From Zygnema cylindricum (lineage: Eukaryota > Streptophyta > Zygnematophyceae > Zygnematales > Zygnemataceae), in the NCBI GenBank assembly GCA_037447655.1, contig JBBHKE010001294.1, positions 46,283-110,282 of the forward strand: a stretch of 64,000 nt of DNA, in the 5' to 3' direction. Shown here in pieces: positions 11,321 through 21,637 of the stretch. Each line of letters begins with the position of its first letter. Position 1 is the stretch's first letter. The translations under genes were made by a program, and so were the position numbers. The notes below the pieces were generated by a model. It ran no database searches, was not told the DNA's origin, and saw only the letters and a list, made by a program, of their open reading frames with translations.

Positions 11321-11480
11321 GTTCCAGTCATTGACTGCCAATTTTCAACGGGATAGGACGGCGACAGATTCGATTGCCGCGGCCGTCTGCATGTTTCCAC
11401 ACGTACCCTGGAAAGGTACAGTGGTCCACGCAGCGCCAATTATTATTGTAGCACCAATAATGCTAACACTGTACTGTACC

Positions 11481-11914
11481 GTACGCGTGATGCTGATGTA
11501 CTTGACAAGTGTACGGTTAACTATGCTACAGTACAGTACTGTACACACGTACAGGTTTCAGTTTGAGACCACCAATCGGAAGCTGAGAATCTTAACTTGC
11601 AATCGCCACCGTCAATTAATAATCCAACAGGTTTGTACGGAGAAAAGCTGTTCGATGCGACATAAAAAACATTTACACTAAAAGCGATTCACGGTGTTCA
11701 GTACAGCAGAGGTCGCAAAAGTCAAAATTTAAGATAACCGAAACCGACCGTTTTTTTTTTTTCAAAATTTGAGTACCGGACGGCCGACCGGGTTATGTCA
11801 CGCTCCAAAATTGTTAACCATTACCCAATACGCGTTTACGAAATAAAAAGTTAACCGAAACTCGATTTCTCTCGACTACCCGTACCCGCCCGTACCCTAA
11901 AAAGTTCAAAATTA
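11481..11914. other. Intergenic, repeat-derived, no gene
   Basis: Rich in GTAC-containing strings. Around 11545-11690 it matches 26520-26680 (AATCGCCACCGTCA, then CACGGTGTTC followed by GTAC), so it is part of another dispersed repeat. A poly-T run lies at 11752-11762. No credible reading frame. Confidence 0.5.
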
Positions 11915-12068
11915 TAGCGCTCATTGTTATTTACGTTAGGCATTTATTAGTTTTTATGGAAAATTATGATTAATAACACTATTTAATGCAAGGAGACGTG
12001 GCAGGTTGTAGTCCACGTCTATAAATAAAGTTGTTAACTCTAGTTTGTGATTTACGATTGGCGGTGTA
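11915..12068. mobile_element. CACCGC-type MITE, degenerate
   Basis: Ends TAGCGCTCATTGTTATTTACG and GATTTACGATTGGCGGTGTA are imperfect inverted copies. The interior AAGGAGACGTGGCA followed by TTGTAGTCCACGTCT is shared with the element at 20436-20635. Confidence 0.55.
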
Positions 12069-12179
12069 GTGTCCATAATTCCATTTCTAGTGGATTTTCT
12101 ACAATGTGGTGTACCAAATCTATCATCCCGTATAAAAACTTCTCTTTATTCCGTAAAGAAGTATAAAAAAATGTTAGAT

Positions 12180-12488
12180 AATGGCGTCGACTTGGTAAAG
12201 TGAGTGGAGTCGACAGAAGAAGCGCGATCGGATATGATTCCCCCTAATAAACACAAGGGAAAATCGCGCGAACTTGTTCTCACATGTTCGAGCGTCCACC
12301 ATATGAACACGGGTTGTGCAGTTAACACCCGCTATATGGGAACGTGTATCCATGTTGGTGTTAGATGTGTAAATTAGCTTTGATGAATTGCTAGCCTTTA
12401 GGTCCTCGAACTCAAAATAGAGTTCATATCGCTTTTTGTTTCTTTACCTTAACAATTCATTGCATCAATAGCGACTCACAGTGTACCG
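12180..12488 (+). repeat. Dispersed repeat S, copy 1 (possible tRNA-derived SINE)
   Basis: The core GTTCTCACATGTTCGAGCGT followed by ATATGAACAC recurs at about 25750 (reversed), 27215, 27480, 33690, 34145 and 44900. Upstream is a box like GATTTGATTCCC, preceded about 40 bases earlier by TGGTAAAGTGAGTGG; the spacing resembles the B and A boxes of a tRNA promoter. The right end is GCGACTCACAGTGTACCGTAC. Whether it is a SINE or a MITE cannot be settled by eye. Confidence 0.5.
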
Positions 12489-12664
12489 TACAGTAGTAAC
12501 AGACGGATGACGTCGTTTTCACAATTTTGTAGTGTTTCGTATCGAAGGCTCCTTGCCGATGTTCGGTATGTACCTAATTTTGGGTACCCGATAATGATAT
12601 ATCGCCACAATATATCGAGAAACCATGTATTGCGCTGTATTGATCAATAATCTAACATTTTTGG
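12489..12664. other. Intergenic, no feature
   Basis: No reading frame or repeat end recognised. AT-rich with scattered TATATCG and GTAC strings. Confidence 0.4.
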
Positions 12665-12895
12665 TAACTCGATATATCGAAGCTAACCGTACAATTTACC
12701 CTGCTATTCTTTGTACCATATACCGTACGATTTTACCGTACGACATATCGTAACATGTCAAGACCTCTGACCAATCGTACGGTTTACTGTACCATATCAT
12801 GACATTTGAACGATATTCGATATATCTAATATCGAATTTATCACGATAAATGTTTGCTCGATACACAACACTACAATATTGTACACTTCGGAGTA
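12665..12895 (-). repeat. Dispersed repeat T, copy 1
   Basis: AT-rich stretch with GATATATCGAA, TTACCGTACGAC and ATACACAACACTACAATATT. An inverted, shorter copy is at 33490-33636 (AATATTGTAGTGTTGTGTAT and ACGGTAAATTGTACGATCG). No coding capacity. Confidence 0.5.
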
Positions 12896-13133
12896 CAAAA
12901 AATTGAAAAAATATCAGTGAGTTGATATCGGTAGACGGCAACTAGTTTTGAAGTGCAGAAATAAGAAAATTCACAAACCTTTCCAAAAGTGATAGATTTG
13001 AAATGTTCGCTTATGTAGCTAATATTTGTTAATTCTATGAGAGCATGTTGAATGGAGACAAGATGAGTCGTTCAATACAATGATGTAGTCCGTCCATGCT
13101 TCCAATAATTGATAACTGAACTGCTAGTAACGC

Positions 13134-13202
13134 GAGTGCTGGTGATGCAATGGTTAGCGCACACAAACTCTAGTCGGAAGTCTTAGGTTCGAGCCTAGTC
13201 GA
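13134..13202 (+). repeat. tRNA-like sequence, probable SINE head
   Basis: GTGATGCAATGGTTAGCGCAC resembles an internal A box, and GGTTCGAGCCT about 40 bases downstream is a near-perfect B box for RNA polymerase III. A T-arm TTAGG/CCTAG with a TTCGAG loop can be drawn, but the acceptor and anticodon stems do not close, so this is not a working tRNA. A SINE head or tRNA pseudogene fits best. Confidence 0.45.
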
Positions 13203-13309
13203 CCCAATTTTCCCAAACGTGGGACATGCCAAACCCTACATTATACGGAATTTAATATACATCAACGACATCAAGGTTGTGAGAGTATTGATTCACTAAA
13301 TCTTGAGAG

Positions 13310-13800
13310 AGGGGGGGTAATGAATTAAGTCAAGGTGAGTTGCTCCCTTGAGAAGTGAGTTAAGGTTGTTCAAAGACAACAGATTTATACTTCTGTCCTA
13401 TGGGAGAGAGGGCTTCACAAAGTATCCTAAAAGGCTAATTTCTATACTAATTTGCTTATAGAGCCTATCTACTAAACCCTCCGCCAATCGAAGGACTGTA
13501 AAGTACTTTACAAAATGTTCTAGCCGCCACAAAATTTGTACGGCGGATGTATGGCAGTTTTACGGCACCACTAAAGATGTAATACCATCCATGTCCGATG
13601 CCATGGTTTTCTCTCCTCCTTCTACGGCGTCCAATGAGGTGTTGGCATGTGTCATTTTGTGGCTCTTTAGGGGAAGGGCGCCAAAAGAACTATTCCAGTC
13701 TGTCGGCGCTCACGCGAGCAGTTCGATCAAATTGCATCTTCTTTTGGCGCTTGTCTGATTATGCGGCACTCTAAATACTTTGTACATTTTTGCTTCATGT
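13310..13800 (-). repeat. Dispersed repeat U, copy 1
   Basis: Inverted relative to 29500-29960. Shared strings are GCGCCAAAAGAAGATGCAAT (on the minus strand here), CTACCAATC-like text around TACTTTACA, and GGGCTTCACAAAGTATCCT. At its left is a G-rich run GAGAGAGGGGGGGT. No reading frame worth calling; possibly a solo LTR of an unidentified family. Confidence 0.5.
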
Positions 13801-14107
13801 GCCCTAGTTTCGTTTAATTCCGGTAAATGGTCTAATTTGCGCAGTACATGTTTTTTAACGTATTGAACACTATATTTGTAACTATTCTTTTACCACTTAA
13901 AAGATAAGGCAGACGATTACTCAATACTGTGTAGGACCTAGTATCAAATCCAGAATTGGTCACCCTTCATGGTGTGGACTATTTCATCTCCTTCTCCCTT
14001 AGCTCTGGCTGCCATAGACAACCATGGCTTCCCTTCTCTTGCGGCTTCTACTCTGTGTCTCCCCTAAGAACTACAAGTAGAAGAGGCATTATCTTTTCCT
14101 GTTTTCA

Positions 14108-14177
14108 ACAACTTGCTCGCATATGGCCAACTCAGACACGAAAACAACTTGCTCGCATATGGCCAACTCAGACACTG
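14108..14177 (+). repeat. Short tandem duplication at the left end of repeat A, copy 2
   Basis: CTTGCTCGCATATGGCCAAC occurs twice in direct orientation, about 40 bases apart. Copy 1 of repeat A has the string once, so the duplication is private to this copy. Confidence 0.7.
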
Positions 14178-16045
14178 TACAGAAGATCGTCCACAAATCG
14201 GTAGTAGAGGTGATGGCATGATGGGATCCATGTAAGGATTTTTTTCTGATGCCATAGCCAGTTTGACGTAAGCATCATTGTTTTCTGTCAAGCAGTATCA
14301 GGTTTATTCTGTATAAGATATATTACGTATAAGGTTTATTCCGTATAAGATTAATTTCTGATTTTATTGACATTGTGGCGGATTATGTGGATATGGTTGC
14401 TGCAGGTTGTTTTTCGAAAACAGAAATAATGCTCTAAAGGACTTCTACAACAAACAAATTTTAGCATAAATTTCCACTCAAATTATTTCTTGCCATTAAA
14501 TTAAGGGGAGGGAGATAAGGAGAGGGAGAGAGAGATTAAGAGGGAGAGCGAGCAAGGGATAGAGAGGGATAGGGAGGGACAAAGAGGGATAGAGAAGAAA
14601 GAGAAATAACGAGAGAGGGAAAAGGGAGAGGAGACAAGGGAAGAGGGAGGGAGAAAGAGGTAGAATGGAAAGAGAGAGAGGGACATCAAGGGAGATAGAG
14701 GGGAGAGAGGGAAAAGCAACGAAAGAGGGAAACAAAAGAAGAGGGTGAGAGTGGGGGAGAGAAATTTAGAGAGAGGGAGAGAGGGCGAGAGAGTTGGAAA
14801 GAGGGGGAGAGGGAGAGATAGAAAGAGGGGGCACGAGAGAGAGAGAAAGAGGGAGAGAGGGAGAGAAAAGGAGAGAGAGAGAGTGATATAGGGGGGGAGG
14901 GAGCGGAAAAGAGAGGGAGAGATAGAGAGAGAGGGCGCGTGTGGCAAAGAGGGTGAGAGAGAAAGAGTGGGAGAAAGAGGGAGAAAAAGGGAGAAAGGAG
15001 GGAGAAAGAGAGCGTGAGGGAGAAAAATTTGGCGAGAGAGAAATAGAGAGGGAGAGAGCGAAAACGAGAGGGAGAGTTAGAGTAAGAAGGAGAGAGAATC
15101 AGCAGATAGTGGTGGAGAATGCGGAAGAGGGAGAGAGAGCGAGAGATGGGGAGAGAGAAGAGCGTGGGAGGAAGATGGAGATGAATAGATTTGGAGAGAG
15201 CGAGAGAGAGGAGAGGGATAAGAGAGAGGGAAAGAGAAAAGAGAGAAGAGTGGGAGGTCGAAAGAAAGAAGAGAAGAAGGGGGAGAGAGGGAGGGGTGAG
15301 AGTGGAAGAGAGGCAGGGAGAGTGGTAGAGAGGGGGAGGGATAGGGAGAGGGAGACTAACATAGTTCTAGTGCATTTATGGTTCTATTCATTTGCTTACT
15401 AGGTACAGTGAGTAGCAAACCATTAGTTGGTGAGATATACCTCCATGTTTCACAAACTCCGAAAACTCATTCGAGACGTTTTGTATAGGTTGACGAAATG
15501 AGTGTCTAACGCCAAATTTGCTTGTTCATGTAGTTTTTCACTCCATCCTAATAACTCCTAATTCAATAATATTGTTGGTGAATACTCCACTGTTATCTTT
15601 CATAAGATATTTTTTCGTGAAGTTGTCGCGTAGAGCCGCAATATATATGAGGCTTCCCAAGGAGGATTTTGTGGAAGTTCCAAATTAAAAAAAAAAAAAA
15701 AACTATCATAGTTGAGTCGCAACACTCTTTCAGCTTTTCAAAAATTCTCAGATAAACAAGAGAATAAAACAATAATACCGGGTAATAAATTAGGGTAAAA
15801 GGCTGTTAAACATGTTATGATTAGTTTACTTATCCTTCATCTTCACCTCTTCAATCATTTTTTTGTCGATACTTTTCTCTAGTCCCTTATATTGGGGAGA
15901 GACATGGTATAAGGGAGAGACATGGACAGGAGGCAGTGAGTGGGAGAGAGAGGAGAGAGTGGGAGATGGAGAGAGGGAAAGGGAGGGAGAGGTAGAGGAA
16001 AAGGGTTAGAGTGATGGAGGGAGAGTGTAAGAGAGTGGAAGTGGT
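14110..16045. repeat. Repeat A, copy 2 (left part)
   Basis: Aligns with 268-2117: the same leader, polypurine tract 1 (14503-15353), the spacer with CTAGTGCATTTATGGTTCTA at 15369, and the start of polypurine tract 2. Similarity stops abruptly at about 16045 inside tract 2 and resumes at 21438, so a 5.4-kb insertion splits this copy. Confidence 0.75.
14503..15353 (+). repeat. Polypurine tract 1 of repeat A (copy 2)
   Basis: About 850 bases almost wholly G and A. Same position in the repeat as 577-1421, with many small length differences between the copies. Long frames on either strand are composition artefacts. Confidence 0.9.
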
Positions 16046-16470
16046 GTTAAGGGTGGTTTAACGTAATGTTTTTCTCTACTGAATAAGTACATTCACTTTA
16101 GCGTATTTTGTCGTAAGTGTTCTTGACCGTATTCCACTTGTTAGTTAGTTGTCCACTCAGTCTCTTTTGTCCTAAGTCAACATGACCGTACTCCACTTAT
16201 TCAAGTGCGGTCTTGTAAACTGTACGTTTGGTCTTATTCTTTCTTTTTCTTTCGTTAGTCAACTTTGACTAATAGATTTGGTCTTTGTGTAGCCGCCCAA
16301 ATCTACTTTGTGTAGGGTAGTCCACAGTAGTTAAGCATTGTCATACTTTGTAAAAAAGGATCTCGTTCTATAATGAAATCATCACTCGATCACACAATTC
16401 CCAAATGCTTTGACTCTTTTTGTCTTTTATTATGGCGTCTAATAATCCTACTCCTATTAAGAGGGAAAAT

Positions 16471-16912
16471 TGTTAGGTTCTTTGTGAAACGACGTCTCAG
16501 TTATGTTGAGCGTCGTAATATAATTTTATGATGTTACGCGTGGCGTGGCATGATTAGTTTAGTTTTATATAGTTTGGTTTTGGTTTTGCGTGCGTAGTAC
16601 CTTAGTACCCTAGTGTTGTACGGCGGTATGTTTGTTTCGTACAGTACCGCGTACTTTATGTAGTTTCGGTAGTTGTTTAATTTGATTGGTTCGCGCGCGT
16701 ATTTTTGTACGACGTGCTATTGTCCTGTACTTGTTGTTTCGTGAGAGAGAGTATTTAGGACTTAGTCGTTTGGGAGAAATATATCTTTTGTAAGGGGAAA
16801 ACTTCCGGTGAAATATATTTGTCTTTTGCTGGAGTGTCTTCTTCTTGCTGTCTCTAGCTTCCGCATCATACTCTATCTTTCTTCTATCCTTGTGTATATC
16901 GATCCTATCAAC
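16471..16912 (+). repeat. Candidate LTR, family B
   Basis: Starts TGTTAGGTTCTTTGTG after a purine run and ends ATCCTATCA. Its last 235 bases recur at 21205-21437 with almost no change (GGTTCGCGCGCGTATTTTTG; GAGAAATATATCTTTTG). The near identity suggests recent duplication. The exact left end is inferred from the TGTTA start. Confidence 0.55.
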
Positions 16913-17774
16913 TATAAGTATTCCCGAGATCTATACCGATACAAGGACCTGACGGCATATTTTCCACTACCTGCTATATTACTAGTTGACTAAAATAAAC
17001 TTCTTTAACAGCTACAGTACCAAACCAGATTCCAATCTTATGCAGAAAAAATATATTTGCACAAGAACTTGTTTCCAAGCGAAACTATAGAGTGTTCCTA
17101 ATATTTTGGCCTTGATAAGGGAGAGAAAGATAGATATTTTTTCTTAATTTTTTTCGCAAATTTCCAACAGGTAGCTAAGTCATAACAAGCTCGTAGTTTT
17201 ATACAAAAAATCCGCCGCGAGAGAAGCTGCTGCAAGATTTGCCGACGGTTCCGTGCATAGTTCAAATGCACGGAAGCATTTTGAAACCCTAAATCTAAAT
17301 GTAGTTTTACCGTGCTATACGCATACTATACTCAGAAAGACTATAGAATACGCGTACTATGAGCCTGTAGTTAGAGGTACAACAGTGTATAGCGTTTCCA
17401 AACATTTCGTACATTTTGAACTTATGGTTCAGTTAAAGTTTTGTAGCTGCGTCAATTTCAAACTTGGAGATGCCTCGAGAAAATTTTGGCTATCTCCCAA
17501 GGTAGGCTTTGATTTTATTCACGCACCTATTATATTTCGCCACGTAGCAATAAGTTTTGGACTCGCAAAAAAAAAACACACACACATTGGGTAAAGAACA
17601 TTCTCGATCGGAGGGCTGCCTCGTGAGAGATGCATCTTAGCGTGTGTATTCGGTAACAGACGAGACATTCCGTAAATCGACAAAATCCGTACCATGATTG
17701 AATAGCGTTGATTTAGAAACAATAGTTCGAGAATATTAAAGTACGCCACAAATCTGTGAAATTTTCAAATATTA
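16913..17774. other. No recognised gene
   Basis: A frame of 113 codons on the plus strand at 17253-17594 has no recognisable domain and no composition unlike its surroundings. Nothing else supportable. Confidence 0.35.
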
Positions 17775-18778
17775 GGGGGTGTCCCCATGTAATCGGTACT
17801 TTGATAAAGTATTTTGGACTGTAGTGAAGATTCTCCGTACTACTTTGAAGAGCGTCCCAATATGCGAAAACGAAATCGGAACTTTAAAATGTGACGGTTG
17901 TAGACGTAAGTACAGCTTGTGACGATTGAAGGCGACTACGAAACTTCCGACAATTAGTGACGCCAACAAAAACAACGATAGTTGTAGACGTCTAGATTTT
18001 TGTGAAATTGTAGATGTTTAGGGTTTGGTGACATTGTGACGTCACGCTCACTTGTGACGACGTCGACGTTATTGATTCAAGAACTTTCCGCCATGGTTTC
18101 CCGATTTCGTTTTTTTTACTTTTTTCATTCAATTTGCCATTAAAAAAATACCTAAAAATTGTCAAAAAATAAAAAAAATAGAGATCTTTCATTTTATATC
18201 AATACTATCGTGTCTCATTCTAAAAAGTGTGAGATGACACGGATAGTGTGAGAGGGAGAAGGGAGAGGCGACGACGGCGCAAAATTTTGAAAAGGACCGA
18301 TCAATGATAGTGGAGGTCCGAGACCCCTACAATTTTTTTTCCGTACATGCGCGTGACGGACACGGAGAAAAATAGCGAGGACTCTCCTTCGCCCTAAAAT
18401 TTTCCTGCTCGCGTGACGAGTGTGTTGGTCGTTTTTCATTCGTTGTTTGGGCTGTACTTTAACTAAAAACACCCCCTCGAGGTGATTTTGGATGAAGCTT
18501 TTTTATGGGTTAGATTCTCTTGCCGGGGGTTCGAAAAGGGGAAAACGCCAAAATGAGTTCACATGACGACAAACACGCCGTACATTCAAAGTATGCATTG
18601 ACGTTCACTGTACTTTGGTAAAAACGATTTTCTCGTACGGCTAAAGTTTTTGTCAAAGTTCCCTGAAATTTAGGGCAAAACGATTTTCTCGTACGGCTAA
18701 AGTTTTTGTCAAAGTTCCCTGAATTTTAGGGCAAAAAGACAAAGAAAAGTAGATACTTTAAAACATGGGAACACCCCC
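17775..18778. mobile_element. PIF/Harbinger-like element with TTA target duplication
   Basis: Terminal inverted repeats GGGGGTGTCCCCATGT and ACATGGGAACACCCCC (16 bases, one mismatch) are flanked on both sides by TTA, the usual target of PIF/Harbinger elements. The 1.0-kb interior has no transposase frame, so it would be a non-autonomous copy. Another ACACCCCCT string at 18469 hints at a second, nested or truncated end inside. Confidence 0.7.
18621..18732 (+). repeat. Two-copy tandem repeat, 56-bp unit
   Basis: AAAACGATTTTCTCGTACGG starts at 18621 and again at 18677; the units differ at one base near their ends (GAAATTTAGGG against GAATTTTAGGG). It lies inside the Harbinger-like element, near its right end. 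Confidence 0.9.
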
Positions 18779-19398
18779 TTAGTTTAACAAGCTTCAGCTG
18801 TTAAACGTTTCGGTACGAATATGACAATTAACACTTCTACCTCAGTTCTGTTACAACTAGACAACAACAAAATGTTCAAACCATAAGGGAATTGCCTCCA
18901 TGTGCCAAAGTAAGGGTTTTTTTCTGTCATTTTTCTCTAAAACTTTGTGCCGTACCACTTAAGCTATAGCCGTATAAAATAAATTGAGAAAATTAGTACA
19001 TTTTGCGTCATCGTCGAACTTAAAATGTAGTGCATGTTGTCGTCTTGTGTTTTTCGACCCACGGCCACGTCAAAAAACGTCATATTCAAACTTTATTTTA
19101 AAATACATCAACGATGTGTTTAAAATGAAAGTGTCACTGCACGTGTCAAAATATTTCAAAATTTTCAAACTATTTCAAGCAACGAGAAAAAGTACACGAT
19201 TCAGTATGTTTTATCTGTTTCCGTACAGTACGACGAGTAAAATTACACAATTTGTTTTGTTTTTTCCGTTTTTTTTCGGTACGGATTTTTTTTTGCAAGG
19301 GTCTCAAGATTTTGATGCCATTTCACGTCGACCGGACAGGCGACGCAAAGGCAACGCGCATTTTTTTCATCCATGAACGGCACGGGCTAGAAGGCGAT

Positions 19399-19643
19399 AC
19401 GTCTACAATGTCACGGAAAGACATGTGATCGGTACGTCTACAACGTCACAGAAAGACATGTGATCGGTACGTCTACAATGTCACGGAAAGACATGTGATC
19501 AGTACGTCTACAACGTCACAGAAAGACATGTGATCGGTACGTCTACAACGTCACGGAAAGACATGTGATCGGTACGTCAACAACGTCACGGAAAGACATG
19601 TGATCGGTACGTCTACAATGTCACGGAAAGACATGTGATACCA
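19399..19643 (+). repeat. Seven-copy minisatellite, 35-bp unit
   Basis: Units start at 19399, 19434, 19469, 19504, 19539, 19574 and 19609 with ACGTCTACAAYGTCACRGAA and end ACATGTGATCGGT. There is strict periodicity and no variable spacer, so it is not a CRISPR array. The two commonest variants (AATGTCACGG and AACGTCACAG) alternate in the first four units. Confidence 0.93.
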
Positions 19644-20435
19644 CAAGCAGTTACAAAAAATAACGTGTGTCATCATAGATTGAGAAGATTGAAGATCATA
19701 AAGGCGATGGAGGAGAAAGGAGAAAGCGGAGGAGGAGGAGGTGGGGAAGGAGGAGGAGAAGGAGGAGGAGGAGAGGTAGTTTTGAACTCTAAAGATAAAT
19801 CTACCAATCACCGCTTCAAATAGCAAAATCTATGAAAGCTTGCTAAAGTTATCATTGCTAAAAAACTCAAACTGAAACTGGCCAGAGACCAGACTGCTTA
19901 ACACAATCATGCAAGAGCCTATAAAGTAATTCCCTATTATCTGTTATAAAAAGGCTCATCACTCATTCATTTTCGGCGGAAGCATACAACAAAAGAATTC
20001 AAAAGAATGTTCAGACAAAAAAAAAAACCACAATCACAAATAAGAAAGAAACTCGACCGAATAGAAAATATATTCAATCGAACTTATACATCTTCTCCTT
20101 CTCTTACACTTTGCTTTTTCTGATATCTAAACCTATCCAATACTTCTCCTAAAGTACTCTCTCCCTTATAACAAAAAATCTGAAAACCTACTCTGAATTT
20201 CCACTAAGTAAAAAGCCAAAAGCGCCGCAGACAACAAATGAAACGTGCGCCGTACAAGACATTTTGGCGCGCGGAACAATTCACGCCACACCTAACAATG
20301 TAGCCAAACATCACCGAAACTCTAACCGAATAATAAATGTGCGTACCCACCAAAACGTTCTACGCACTAAATGACGACAGAACCGTACAGGACCAAATCA
20401 AAAAATTCATAGAAAAAACAAAACAGAAGGCAAAC
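19644..20435. other. No recognised gene; short purine run
   Basis: GGAGGAGGAGG-type purines at about 19705-19780, then AT-rich DNA. No supportable gene. Confidence 0.4.
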
Positions 20436-20635
20436 TACACCGCTCATCGTTATTAGCGTTAAATATTTATTAGTGTTAATTCGAAATTAGAATTAACAAT
20501 ATTAATTAGTGCAAGGAGACGTTGCAAATTGTAGCCCACATCTTTCAATAATGTTGTAAACTCTATTTTGTGATTCTTTGTCAAAATATCGTGACCGAAT
20601 TAGTGTTATTAACATTTGTAACGATTAGCGGTGTA
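20436..20635. mobile_element. CACCGC-type MITE
   Basis: TACACCGCTCATCGTTATTA at the left and AACGATTAGCGGTGTA at the right are inverted repeats whose outer TA fits a TA target duplication. About 200 bases, no coding capacity. Related elements lie at 11915, 60414 and 62985 and in the intron of DUF3339 copy A. Confidence 0.75.
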
Positions 20636-21204
20636 GACGTGACGAAAGTTCACCAAAACATCAACTGAACGGAATTGGGACTAGACAGAACTAAAACGTA
20701 ACTTCAACTAGATTTATACATTGAAATACAAACATTTACTTGACCAATTGCCTGCTCACAAGTGCACAAAAAGAGTGAAATAACAGTGATCACCACTACT
20801 TGCTCATTTTATCACTTCAAAACATACAATAAGAAAGAGAACTGTTCAAGTTGAAGTAATACATACTCTTCCAAGTTTATTCATCCACACGCAAAGTGGC
20901 GTGGATGCTTTTAATTAACAAAATTGTATGATATTTGAATTCACAATTTTTGATAACATAAGCAATAATGTCATCGGAAACTTCATCGGATCCACTTTCA
21001 CAACTATAACATTGGAGGCATAATTGAAACATATCATGTTTCCTAAAAACAACCAATCCTAATTTTTCAGATTCATTGAGACCAGAGGCTCCCATTGAAA
21101 CTTGCGATGCACGTCTCAAATTTATGACGGTCCTAATACAAGAATACTTTTCAATGCTCATTAACATACTTCAAGGCTCCATAAAAGCGGTGATCAACTT
21201 CATG
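20636..21204. other. No recognised gene; one 96-codon frame
   Basis: A minus-strand frame at 21167-20877 carries several Cys and charged residues (QLCLQCYSCESGSDEVSDD) and looks less repetitive than most frames here, but I recognise no family and see no splice context that would extend it. Left uncalled. Confidence 0.3.
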
Positions 21205-21437
21205 TTTTGATTGGTTCGCGCGCGTATTTTTGTACGACGTGCTATTGTCCTGTACTTGTTGTTTCGTGAGAGAGAGTATTTAGGACTTAGTCGTTTGGGA
21301 GAAATATATCTTTTGTAAGGGGAAAACTTTCGGTGAAATATATTTGTCTTTTGCTGGAGTGTCTTCTTCTTGCTGTCTCTAGCTTCCGCATCATACTCTA
21401 TCTTTCTTCTATCCTTGTGTATATCGATCCTATCAAA
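21205..21437 (+). repeat. LTR family B, 3' part
   Basis: Matches 16680-16912 nearly base for base and ends ATCCTATCA, then passes straight into the polypurine tract of repeat A at 21438. Confidence 0.75.
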
Positions 21438-21637
21438 AATGGGAGAGCAAGAGCGAGGAAGAGGGAGAGAGAGTGAGGGGCAGGGAGTGGGAGAGGGAGA
21501 GAGGGAAAGGGAGGGATAAGGAGAGAGGGAAAGAGGAGGGGGTGTGGAGAGGTGGTGAGAGGTAGAGAGAGAGGAGAGGAGGGAGGGCGGGAGGGAGAGA
21601 GGGTTTGTAGGGAGAGAGGAAGAAACGGAGAGGGAGA

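Larger units (their letters stand above)
9265..11480. repeat. Repeat A, partial copy carrying DUF3339 gene A
   Basis: Restarts inside polypurine tract 2 and repeats the segment already seen at 2256-3371 (compare GAAGAAACAAAT at 2445, 9424 and 22640; GGCGGCTCAGGACTCGTTAC at 3240, 10196 and 23410). It then continues past 10365 into the DUF3339 gene and its promoter, and stays alignable with 22594-24500 until about 11480. Gene and downstream repeat have therefore been copied as one unit. Confidence 0.75.
16046..21437. mobile_element. Composite insertion splitting repeat A, LTR-like ends
   Basis: Inferred from the broken alignment of repeat A. The left part carries a candidate LTR (16471-16912) preceded by a purine primer-like run AAGAGGGAAAA; the right part ends with the last 233 bases of the same LTR (21205-21437). 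No gag or pol frame lies between, only a Harbinger-like element, tandem repeats and a MITE. No matching target-site duplication was found at the junctions. It could be a non-autonomous LTR element with later insertions, or two separate events. Confidence 0.4.

Noticed and set aside
13134-13202. Functional tRNA gene
   Set aside because: The boxes are good but the acceptor and anticodon stems do not pair.
14496-15402. Several 80-150-codon frames on both strands
   Set aside because: Same purine-tract artefact in repeat A copy 2.
17253-17594. 113-codon plus-strand frame
   Set aside because: No domain, no repeat partner, no splice context.
19399-19643. CRISPR array
   Set aside because: Strict tandem repeat without spacers, in a eukaryotic genome.
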